Part shown: positions 1-6,973 of the stretch, piece after piece
Numbering within the stretch: position 1 is the first letter of the stretch
Layout of the letters: the number at the start of each line of letters is the position of its first letter
Source: Stenotrophomonas sp. Marseille-Q4652
Lineage (GTDB): Bacteria; Pseudomonadota; Gammaproteobacteria; Xanthomonadales; Xanthomonadaceae
NCBI RefSeq assembly: GCF_916618915.1
Contig: NZ_CAKAKE010000001.1
Span: forward strand, 434,001 to 498,000
Reading direction: 5' to 3'
DNA: 64,000 bases
Made by a program: the position numbers and the translations under genes
The notes under the pieces: generated by a model
The model's database searches: none
Seen by the model: only the letters and a program-made list of their open reading frames with translations
What the model was told of the DNA's origin: nothing

Positions 1-578
1 AAGAACACCAGGTCACCAGCGGCCAGGGCGGCACGGTCCTTGATCAGTTCGGCGTCGGCCTTGACCGCCATCTCGCGCGACACGCGCGGCAGTTCGATGC
101 CCAGCGCGGTGCGGAACACATAGCCGACCAGTCCGCTGCAGTCGAAACCGCCGTCCGGCGAGTTGCCGCCCCAACGGTACGGGGTGCCGATCAGGGTCAT
201 GGCGCGGCGCAGGACGCTCTGGACCTTGCCGTCGTTGCCCGCACCGGTGGTGGCCACCTTGCCCTGGGAGACGTCGTAGTTGGCCAGCAGGCGGCTGAGG
301 TCGCCGGCGAACATCGCCGAGCGGTCCATCAGCGGAATGGTGTCGTTGGCTGCCAGGTGCGGCAGCAGGGCGGCCAGGGTGGCGGTGGCAGCGGCATCGG
401 CCTTGCTGCGCGGCGCCTCGGCCCTGGCGGCGGGCTTTGCGACTTCGGCTGCCGGGGCAGCGGTCGCGGGGTCGGCGGGCGCCTCCTGGGCCATCAGGGG
501 CGCAGAAACGCCAAGGGCCAGGAGGAGGAAGAAGCGGTGGGCGGCTCGCAAGGGAGCGGCTGTCTGGCCTTTACACAT
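1..578 (-). CDS. NlpC/P60 family cell-wall hydrolase (C-terminus cut by window edge)
   Basis: A probable peptidoglycan endopeptidase, cleaving stem peptides in the periplasm. The visible 192 residues begin with a hydrophobic signal peptide (about residues 12-30, ending ALMA-like before QEAP), then a low-complexity Ala/Pro linker to about residue 60. The NlpC/P60 core opens with GTPYRWGGN and the catalytic DCSG motif, Cys147. The catalytic His and the end of the domain lie left of the window. The ATG at 576-578 is chosen because the signal peptide follows directly; the ribosome site is weak and an upstream GTG is possible. The next gene to its right (703-1239) is a second NlpC/P60 protein on the same strand, so the two look like a tandem pair. 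Confidence 0.85.
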   Translation of the reverse strand, partial: MCKGQTAAPLRAAHRFFLLLALGVSAPLMAQEAPADPATAAPAAEVAKPAARAEAPRSKADAAATATLAALLPHLAANDTIPLMDRSAMFAGDLSRLLANYDVSQGKVATTGAGNDGKVQSVLRRAMTLIGTPYRWGGNSPDGGFDCSGLVGYVFRTALGIELPRVSREMAVKADAELIKDRAALAAGDLVF

Positions 579-702
579 CAGGTCGTCAGTCGTCACGCGG
601 CGGTCACAAAAAGAAGCGATGGGCGATGATGCCGTGGACGCGCTGTGAAAGGGTACAAATTTCGTTAAATATTCGTTACGCCTATTGTGACGATTGTCCC
701 AG

Positions 703-1239
703 TCAATGCAATACCCGCCGTGCACCGCTGTAATGGTCCCGCCAGTAGGGCCCGTCCAGATGGTCCAGGCGGACCGTTCCGCCGGTGCTGGGGGCATGGA
801 CGAACCGGCCCTCACCTACATAAATGCCGACATGCCAGACCTGGCCACGGCTGCCGAAGAACACCAGGTCGCCCGTGGCCAGCTTGCCGGGGGCGAGCCG
901 GGGACCCTGCATGGCCGCCAGTTCGCTGGAGCTGCGCGGCAGGCGCAGGTCGAGCATGTCCCGGTAGACGTAATTGACCAGTCCGCTGCAGTCGAATCCC
1001 GAGTCGGGGGTGTTGCCGCCATAGCGATAGGGGGTGCCGACCAGCCCCAGCGCGCGCATCAGCACGGCATTGGCCGCGGCGGGATCGGCAGGGGTAACGG
1101 CGGGCCAGTGGCCGCTGGCCGGCGGGGGCGTGGATTTCACCGAGGGTGCCGGGCCGCCGCAGCCAGCCAGCACCAGGATCACGGCCGCCGCGGCCAGCAG
1201 GCGCGGGCGCAAGGGGGGGACAACTGGCGTGATATGCAT
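703..1239 (-). CDS. NlpC/P60 lipoprotein, Spr/MepS-like
   Basis: A 178-residue probable murein DD- or DL-endopeptidase anchored as a lipoprotein. I start it at the ATG at 1239, not at the upstream GTG/ATG options, because this puts a classical lipoprotein signal at the N-terminus: a basic/hydrophobic stretch to residue 24, then the lipobox LAGC with Cys27. The hydrolase domain has GTPYRYGGN, the catalytic Cys84 in DCSG, and later HVGIYVG and a second conserved His. The size fits the MepS/Spr family. It lies divergently from the slyD-like gene at 1350. The substrate bond is inferred from the family only. Confidence 0.88.
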   Translation of the reverse strand: MHITPVVPPLRPRLLAAAAVILVLAGCGGPAPSVKSTPPPASGHWPAVTPADPAAANAVLMRALGLVGTPYRYGGNTPDSGFDCSGLVNYVYRDMLDLRLPRSSSELAAMQGPRLAPGKLATGDLVFFGSRGQVWHVGIYVGEGRFVHAPSTGGTVRLDHLDGPYWRDHYSGARRVLH

Positions 1240-1349
1240 GTAGCCGGGATAATGCGCGACCTCGGAAGGTCGCCATGATGGCGGCGTACCCGGCGGCCGA
1301 CAAGCCGTCCTACCGTCTGCCGTCGGGCAGCCCCAGCACAGAGTTTCCA

Positions 1350-1829
1350 ATGAAGATCGAAAAAGACCGCGTCGTCCGTTTCCACTACACCGTTTCCGAA
1401 GTCGGCCAGGAGCCGATCGAGAGCTCGAAGGATCGTGAGCCGCTGGCGATCCTGATCGGCCACGGCAACATCATCCCGGGCCTGGAAAACGCCATGATGG
1501 ACAAGGCCGCCGGCGAGAGCTTCGGCGTGGACGTGACCGCGGCCGAAGCCTACGGCGAGCGTCGCGAGGGCCTGACCCAGCGCGTGCCGAAGAAGCACTT
1601 CGGCAACACCCGCCTGCAGGTGGGCAGCCAGGTGATCCTGCAGACCAACTTCGGCCCGCGCGCGGTGACCGTGCAGAAGATCGGCATGAGCGTGGTCGAC
1701 GTCGACCTGAACCACCCGATGGCCGGCAAGGACCTGCACTTCGACGTTGAAATCGTCGAAGTCCGCGAGGCCAGCGAGGAAGAAATCCAGCACGGCCACG
1801 TGCACGGCGACGGTGGCCACCACCACTGA
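1350..1829 (+). CDS. slyD: FKBP-type peptidyl-prolyl cis-trans isomerase, SlyD-like
   Basis: A 159-residue cytoplasmic prolyl isomerase and chaperone. It has the FKBP half-domain start (residues 1-30), the GHGNIIPGLE segment typical of SlyD, the inserted-flap region around residues 70-120, and a short His-rich tail (five His in the last eleven residues). In E. coli SlyD the longer His/Cys tail binds nickel; here only a short version remains, so metal binding is plausible but weaker. The ATG at 1350 is chosen because the conserved fold begins there; the open frame runs further upstream without similarity. A strong terminator follows at 1853, so it is probably monocistronic. Confidence 0.88.
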   Translation: MKIEKDRVVRFHYTVSEVGQEPIESSKDREPLAILIGHGNIIPGLENAMMDKAAGESFGVDVTAAEAYGERREGLTQRVPKKHFGNTRLQVGSQVILQTNFGPRAVTVQKIGMSVVDVDLNHPMAGKDLHFDVEIVEVREASEEEIQHGHVHGDGGHHH

Positions 1830-1852
1830 TACGCCCCGGCCCCAGTGCCAGG

Positions 1853-1882
1853 AACGGCCCGATTCGTCGGGCCGTTTTCGTT
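1853..1882 (+). terminator. Rho-independent terminator after the slyD-like gene
   Basis: A 10-bp GC-rich stem (1853-1862 with 1867-1876) closes a TTCG tetraloop and is followed by a T-rich run. It stops transcription of the isomerase gene before the DUF418 gene. Confidence 0.88.
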
Positions 1883-1938
1883 TCCGGCCGCCGCCCGGCG
1901 GCGTGCTCTAATCGCCGCTTCCCACAGATCCCGTCGCC

Positions 1939-3153
1939 GTGAGCCACTCCCTCCCATTGCAGCCGCTGGCAGCCGCGCAGCGCATCACCACGCTGGACGT
2001 GCTTCGGGGCTTTGCCCTGTTCGGCATCCTGCTGATGAACATCGAGACCTTCGTGGGTCCTTTCGAGCTGGCGCAGGGGATCAATCCGCAGTGGCAGGGC
2101 CTGGATCGCTGGGCCGACGCGCTGGTGTTCGTACTGGTGCAGGGCAAGTTCTTCACCCTGTTCTCGCTGCTGTTCGGCATGGGCTTTGCCGTGATGTCGC
2201 AGCGCGCCGAGGCGGCGGGGCAGGCGTTCACCCCGATGTACCTGCGCCGCAGCCTGACCCTGCTGCTCATCGGCCTGCTGCATGTATCGCTGGTCTGGTC
2301 GGGCGACATCCTGGTCAGCTACGCGCTGCTGGCACTGATGCTGCCGGCCTTCCGCGAGGCGCCCCGCAGCTGGTTGCCGGCGTTGGGCACGGCCTGTTAC
2401 CTGGCGGCAGTAGTGCTGCTGGTGGTGGTGTTCGCGGCCATGGGACTGATGGGCGACGGTGGCAAGGCGGAGATGCTGGCCAGGGTGCAGGACGGCATCG
2501 AGGCGCAGCGCCAGATCTATGGACATGGCAGCTGGACGCAGGCCGTCGGCCTGCGCCTGCGTGAATTCGGGGCCGCGCTGGGCGGATTGCCGGTCGTCGG
2601 TCCGGAGGTGTTCGGCATGTTCCTGTTGGGTGCGTGGTTCGTGCACAGCGGGGCGATTGCCGACCCGGCCGCGCATCCGCGCCTCCATGCCGGCCTGCGC
2701 TGGATCGCACTGCCGCTGGGGCTGGCGGTGATGCTGTGGGTTGCCTGGTGGCAGCCGTGGCAGGAGCCCGGGACCTTCGACACCCGCATGGGCATCGCCG
2801 CGGCCGTGGGAGCGGTGGCCGGCGCGGTGATGTCGCTGGGTTACCTGGGTTGGGTGGTGCGGTGGCGCGGCTGCCTGGGCTGGCTGGCGCCGGCCGGGCG
2901 CATGGCACTGACCAACTACGTCATGCAGTCGTTGGTGTGCACCTTTGTCTTCTATGGCTATGGCCTGGGCGGCTACGAACAGCTGGGCCGGGCATGGCAG
3001 CTGGTGTTCGCGCTGGCGCTGTTCGCGCTGCAGGTGTGGCTGAGCACGATCTGGCTGCGCCATTTCCAGTTCGGCCCGCTGGAGTGGCTGTGGCGCGCGG
3101 CAACCTACGGACGCTGGCCGCCATTGCGCCGACGGGAGCTGGCGGCGGCATAG
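1939..3153 (+). CDS. DUF418 family membrane protein (YeiB-like)
   Basis: A 404-residue polytopic inner-membrane protein. The N-terminus carries the family signature around LDVLRGFALFGILLMN (residues 18-33), and hydrophobic segments follow throughout, with the DUF418 C-terminal block near residues 230-390 (GRMALTNYVMQS and a following hydrophobic stretch). The function of the family is unknown; related proteins have been linked to acyltransferase-like folds. It starts at GTG 1939, directly before the conserved N-terminus. Three bases separate it from the FAD oxidoreductase gene, so the two probably share a transcript. Confidence 0.85.
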   Translation: MSHSLPLQPLAAAQRITTLDVLRGFALFGILLMNIETFVGPFELAQGINPQWQGLDRWADALVFVLVQGKFFTLFSLLFGMGFAVMSQRAEAAGQAFTPMYLRRSLTLLLIGLLHVSLVWSGDILVSYALLALMLPAFREAPRSWLPALGTACYLAAVVLLVVVFAAMGLMGDGGKAEMLARVQDGIEAQRQIYGHGSWTQAVGLRLREFGAALGGLPVVGPEVFGMFLLGAWFVHSGAIADPAAHPRLHAGLRWIALPLGLAVMLWVAWWQPWQEPGTFDTRMGIAAAVGAVAGAVMSLGYLGWVVRWRGCLGWLAPAGRMALTNYVMQSLVCTFVFYGYGLGGYEQLGRAWQLVFALALFALQVWLSTIWLRHFQFGPLEWLWRAATYGRWPPLRRRELAAA

Positions 3154-3156
3154 ACT

Positions 3157-4410
3157 GTGGCGGTGAACTCCCCCCACGACGACGTCCTGATCATCGGTGC
3201 CGGTGCGGTGGGCCTGGCGACGGCACTGGCGCTGTCCGAGGCTGGTCGCAGCGTGCGCTTGCTCGATGCCGGGCGGGTGGGCGGCGGCACCTCGCATGGC
3301 AACTGCGGCACCATCACGCCCAGCCACGCGCCACCGCTGGCCGGCCCGGGTGTGCTGCTGCGCGCATTGCGCTGGACGCTGTCACCGCAGGCACCGCTGT
3401 ACATCCCGCCGCGGCTGGATCCGCAGCTATGGGACTGGCTTGCCCACTTCGCCGCGCGCTGCAACCGGCGCGACTGGCTGCATAGCACGCGCGGCCGGGC
3501 GGCGCTGCTCAATGATTCGCGCCAGCGCCTGGCCGACTGGGTACGGCGTTACCAGCTGGACTGCGAATTTGGCGAGGAGGGCCTGGATTACGTGTTCCGC
3601 GAGCAGCGCAACTTCGAGCTGCATGCCGCCGAGTGCGAGGCGCTGGCGCAGCTGGACATTCCCACCGGGATCATCAGCGGCCGCGATTACGAACGGCAGG
3701 AACCGGCATTCCGGCCGGGCGTGGTTGGCGCGATCCGCTTCCCGGGTGATGCGCGCCTGCGCCCGGACCGCTACACCGCCGAACTGGCGCGCGTCCTGCG
3801 CGCCCGCGGCGTGGTCATCGAGGAGCATTGCCAGGTGCGGGGCCTGCACGCCGATGCGGACGGGGCCAGCGTGGAAACCGATCGCGGCCGCTTCCGTGGG
3901 CGCGAACTGCTGCTGGCCGCCGGGCCATGGTCGCCGCAGCTGGCCGACAAGCTCGGACTGCGCGTGCCGATCCAGGCCGGCAAGGGTTACTCGATCACCT
4001 ACGCGCGTCCGTCGCTGGTGCCCTCGCGCCCGGTGGTGCTGAAGGACCGCTCGGTGTTCGCCATTGCCTGGGACGGTGCGATGCGGCTGGGCGGGACGAT
4101 GGAGTTCTCCGGCCAGGACGCGCGCCTCAACGAGGGCCGCCTCGCGGCGCTGGAGCTGGCGGCCGCGCAGTACCTGCAGCAGCCGCCGGGCGGGGTGCAG
4201 GAACGCTGGTATGGCTGGCGGCCGATGACCTGGGACGACATGCCGGTGCTGGGCCGTTCGCCACTGCATCCTCACGTCTGGATCGCGGCAGGCCATGGCA
4301 TGCTCGGGATCAGCATGAGTTGTGGAACGGGACAGATGATGGCCGACCTCATTACCGGGCAGGCGCCTGCGATCGATCCGGCGCCGTACCGGCTGGAGCG
4401 TTTCCAGTGA
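3157..4410 (+). CDS. FAD-dependent oxidoreductase, DadA-like (D-amino-acid dehydrogenase family)
   Basis: A 417-residue flavoprotein of the DAO superfamily. Residues 10-40 form the FAD-binding Rossmann motif (GAGAVG at 14-19, then the acidic end of the second strand), and the C-terminal block with GHGMLGISMSCGTGQ is the usual second FAD contact. Such enzymes oxidise D-amino acids, or in related branches hydroxyproline or glycine, passing electrons to quinone; the substrate cannot be read from the sequence. Start GTG 3157 lies three bases after the DUF418 stop; another GTG sits at 3163. The stop overlaps the glutathione reductase start, so translation is probably coupled. Confidence 0.85.
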   Translation: MAVNSPHDDVLIIGAGAVGLATALALSEAGRSVRLLDAGRVGGGTSHGNCGTITPSHAPPLAGPGVLLRALRWTLSPQAPLYIPPRLDPQLWDWLAHFAARCNRRDWLHSTRGRAALLNDSRQRLADWVRRYQLDCEFGEEGLDYVFREQRNFELHAAECEALAQLDIPTGIISGRDYERQEPAFRPGVVGAIRFPGDARLRPDRYTAELARVLRARGVVIEEHCQVRGLHADADGASVETDRGRFRGRELLLAAGPWSPQLADKLGLRVPIQAGKGYSITYARPSLVPSRPVVLKDRSVFAIAWDGAMRLGGTMEFSGQDARLNEGRLAALELAAAQYLQQPPGGVQERWYGWRPMTWDDMPVLGRSPLHPHVWIAAGHGMLGISMSCGTGQMMADLITGQAPAIDPAPYRLERFQ

Positions 4411-5771
4411 GCAGCGCAGGCCAGGGCTTCGACTACGACCTGGTCGTGCTGGGTGGCGGTTCCGGTGGCCTGGCCACCGCGATCCGCGCCAGCGAGCACG
4501 GTGCCCGCGTTGCGCTGCTGGAGCCGGACGAGCTGGGCGGCACCTGCGTCAACCTGGGCTGCGTGCCGAAGAAGGCGATGTGGCTGGCCGCGGAGATGGC
4601 GCACCGGATCACGCTGGCCGCGGGCATGGGCTTCGACGTGCCGGCACGTCCGGCGCTGTCGTGGCCGGAACTGGTGGTGCATCGCCAGCGCTACATCACC
4701 GGCATCCATCGCAGCTACCTCAAGCGCCTGGACGAGCGGGGCGTGGTGCGCGTGCCAAGCAAAGGCACCCTGGTCGATGCACATACCGTGGAGTGCAGCG
4801 ATGGCGTGCGCATGAGCGCGGCGCATATCGTCATTGCCACCGGGGCGCACCCGCTTCGGCCGGAATTCCCGGGCGCTGGGCTGGCCCGGGTCTCGGATGA
4901 TTTTTTCGCGTTGCGTGAAGCGCCCGCACGGGTGGCCGTGGTCGGCGGCGGCTATATCGCCGTCGAACTGGCCTGCCTGCTGCAGGCGCTGGGCAGCCAG
5001 GTCAGCCTGCTGGTGCGCGGTAAGCGCCTGCTCGAGCGCTTCGATGCCGAGCTGGCCAGCCTGCTGGTCGAGCACCTGCGCCAGCAGGGCGTAAAGGTGC
5101 ATTTCGGTTACCGCCTGCGCGAACTGCGTCGCGACGGCGACACGATCCGGGCCTACGGCCACGACGCACCGGGCGACGGCATCTATGACGAGGTGTTCCT
5201 TGCTACCGGCCGTCGGCCGAACAGTGCCGGGCTGGGGCTGGAGGCGCTGGGCATCGAAATCGGTGACAAGGACGAGGTGGTGGTGGACGGATTCCAGACT
5301 ACGGCCGTGCCCAGCGTGCATGCCGTGGGCGATGTCGCCGGCAAGGTCGGCCTGACCCCGGTGGCGGTCGCCACCGGTCGCCACCTGGCCGATCGCCTGT
5401 TTGGCGGCAGGGAAGGGGCGAAGATGGATTTCGACAACGTGCCCAGCGTAGTGTTCTCGCATCCGCCGCTGGGCCAGGTGGGCATGAGCGAGGAGGACGC
5501 GCGCAAGGCCCATGAACAGGTGAGCGTCTACCACAGCCGCTTCCGGCCGATGCTGCAGGCGCTGGCCGACAGCAACCAGCGCAGCGTGTTCAAGCTGGTC
5601 TGCGCCGGCGAGGATGAGCGGGTAGTGGGCATACACCTGCTCGGCGAAGGTGCCGACGAGATACTGCAGGGCTTTGCGGTGGCGCTGAAGATGGGCGTGA
5701 CCAAGCGACAGCTCGACGAGACGGTGGCGATCCACCCGACCTCGGCCGAGGAAATGGTGTTGATGCGCTGA
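4407..5771 (+). CDS. gor: Glutathione-disulfide reductase
   Basis: A 454-residue cytoplasmic flavoenzyme reducing glutathione disulfide with NADPH. It shows the N-terminal FAD motif GGGSGG, the redox-active disulfide in GGTCVNLGCVPKK (Cys47 and Cys52), the central NAD(P)-binding motif VVGGGYIAVELA, the GDV FAD segment, and the C-terminal active-site HPTSAEE whose His completes the catalytic dyad. The length is normal. It begins at GTG 4407, overlapping the stop of the preceding FAD oxidoreductase by four bases, so it depends on that upstream gene for translation. Assignment as Gor, not trypanothione or mercuric reductase, rests on the active-site context. Confidence 0.93.
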   Translation: MSSAGQGFDYDLVVLGGGSGGLATAIRASEHGARVALLEPDELGGTCVNLGCVPKKAMWLAAEMAHRITLAAGMGFDVPARPALSWPELVVHRQRYITGIHRSYLKRLDERGVVRVPSKGTLVDAHTVECSDGVRMSAAHIVIATGAHPLRPEFPGAGLARVSDDFFALREAPARVAVVGGGYIAVELACLLQALGSQVSLLVRGKRLLERFDAELASLLVEHLRQQGVKVHFGYRLRELRRDGDTIRAYGHDAPGDGIYDEVFLATGRRPNSAGLGLEALGIEIGDKDEVVVDGFQTTAVPSVHAVGDVAGKVGLTPVAVATGRHLADRLFGGREGAKMDFDNVPSVVFSHPPLGQVGMSEEDARKAHEQVSVYHSRFRPMLQALADSNQRSVFKLVCAGEDERVVGIHLLGEGADEILQGFAVALKMGVTKRQLDETVAIHPTSAEEMVLMR

Positions 5772-5829
5772 GCGCAGCGCAGCGCGGCGATGACTGGCTA
5801 TGCTGCGCGCCCCGCCCGCATCTGCCGCC

Positions 5830-6210
5830 ATGAAACGAGCCACTGCCTCCCGCAATCATCAGACCAGGGCTGCGCCGGTCGATCCGGCGACGATGCGCGA
5901 GCGGATCCTGGCCGCCATCAACGCGATCCCGCATGGGCAGGTGCTGGGCTATGGCGAGGTCGCAGCGCGCGCCGGACTGCCCGGACGCGCGCGGCTGGTC
6001 GCGCGCCTGCTCGCCAACAACGATGAACCGCAACTGCCGTGGCACCGCGTGCTGCGCAGTGATGGCCGCATCGCGTTGCCGGAAGGCTCCTCCGGCTGGC
6101 ACGAGCAAACACAGCGGCTGCGCGCCGAGGGCGTGGTGGTCGAGAACGGCCGGGTGAAGAAGCCGGCGCCGCCGCGCGACCTCGATGCCGCCGTGTGGGG
6201 GCCGGGCTAG
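5830..6210 (+). CDS. Alkyltransferase-like (ATL) DNA-lesion recognition protein
   Basis: A 126-residue member of the O6-alkylguanine alkyltransferase superfamily. The DNA-binding wing (IPHGQVLGYGEVAARAG, about residues 33-49) is present, but the acceptor motif reads PWHRV with Trp71 where true transferases have the reactive Cys of PCHRV. This is the defining feature of ATL proteins, which bind O6-alkylguanine and hand it to nucleotide excision repair and do not repair it themselves. The N-terminal 20 residues are basic and poorly conserved; the Met at residue 22 could be the true start. It lies between gor and a rhomboid gene on the same strand. Confidence 0.88.
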   Translation: MKRATASRNHQTRAAPVDPATMRERILAAINAIPHGQVLGYGEVAARAGLPGRARLVARLLANNDEPQLPWHRVLRSDGRIALPEGSSGWHEQTQRLRAEGVVVENGRVKKPAPPRDLDAAVWGPG

Positions 6211-6251
6211 GCGCTGCGGCTATCATGGGCGCAGTTCCAATGGATGCCCCC

Positions 6252-6896
6252 ATGTTCCCCCGACTGCCTACCGTCACCAAGACGCTGCTGATCGCCAACA
6301 TCGTGCTGTTCGTGCTGCAGCAGCCGTTCCTGCTCGGCAACACGCTCGCGCCCTTCATGCTGTGGCCGATCGACAGCTATGGCTTCAGCCAGTTCCAGCC
6401 GTGGCAGCTGCTGACCTACGGGTTCCTGCATGGCAGCTTCGGCCACCTGTTCTTCAACATGCTCGCGCTCTTCATGTTCGGCGCGGCGCTGGAACAGACC
6501 TGGGGCGAGAAGCGTTTCCTGACCTACTACCTGGTCTGCGTCGGCGGTGCCGGCCTGTGCCAGTTGCTGGTGGCGGCGATGATGGGCGGTGGCGCGCCGG
6601 TGCTGGGCGCGTCCGGCGGCGTGTTCGGCCTGCTGATGGCCTACGGCATGCTGTTCCCCAACCAGCGGGTGATGCTGATGTTCCCGCCGATTCCGATGAA
6701 GGCGCGCACCTTCGTCATCGTGTTCGGCGTGATGGAACTGGTGCTGGGCATGACCGGCTGGCAGCCGGGCGTGGCCCATTTCGCCCACCTGGGCGGCATG
6801 CTGTTCGGCTGGCTGCTGATCCGCTACTGGCGCGGGCAGCCGCCGTTCAACCGTCCCGGTGGCCGCCGTCCCAACCACCTGCGACGGGTGAAGTGA
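6252..6896 (+). CDS. Rhomboid family intramembrane serine protease
   Basis: A 214-residue inner-membrane protease with about six membrane segments. The HGSFGHLFFNMLALFMFG segment is the second-helix signature, the catalytic Ser lies in GASGG, and the catalytic His lies in the last helix (AHFAHLGGMLFGW). Both dyad residues are intact, so it should be active. Substrates are unknown. I chose ATG 6252 because the conserved N-terminus (FPRLPTVTK) follows; an in-frame ATG at 6240 is equally possible. The gene ends just before a bidirectional terminator shared with the convergent M13 peptidase gene. Confidence 0.9.
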   Translation: MFPRLPTVTKTLLIANIVLFVLQQPFLLGNTLAPFMLWPIDSYGFSQFQPWQLLTYGFLHGSFGHLFFNMLALFMFGAALEQTWGEKRFLTYYLVCVGGAGLCQLLVAAMMGGGAPVLGASGGVFGLLMAYGMLFPNQRVMLMFPPIPMKARTFVIVFGVMELVLGMTGWQPGVAHFAHLGGMLFGWLLIRYWRGQPPFNRPGGRRPNHLRRVK

Positions 6897-6924
6897 TCCC
6901 GCCGGGCGTCATGGCCCGGACATG

Positions 6925-6953
6925 AAAAAGGCGCGGAACTCCGCGCCTTTTTC
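6925..6953. terminator. Bidirectional rho-independent terminator
   Basis: A 10-bp stem (6927-6936 with 6941-6950) is flanked by an A run on the left and a T run on the right, so it can end both the rhomboid gene (plus) and the M13 peptidase gene (minus). Its sequence is almost the same as the terminator at 20778. Confidence 0.88.
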
Positions 6954-6973
6954 GTTGCCGCCAGGATCCGGCG

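Noticed and set aside
1471..3327. Long open frames on the opposite strand of real genes (also for example 44300-46474, 58702-60840 and 60888-62219, all minus).
   Set aside because: High GC creates long shadow frames. Their proteins are rich in Arg, His, Gln and Ala with no domain, and they lie fully opposite well-identified genes.
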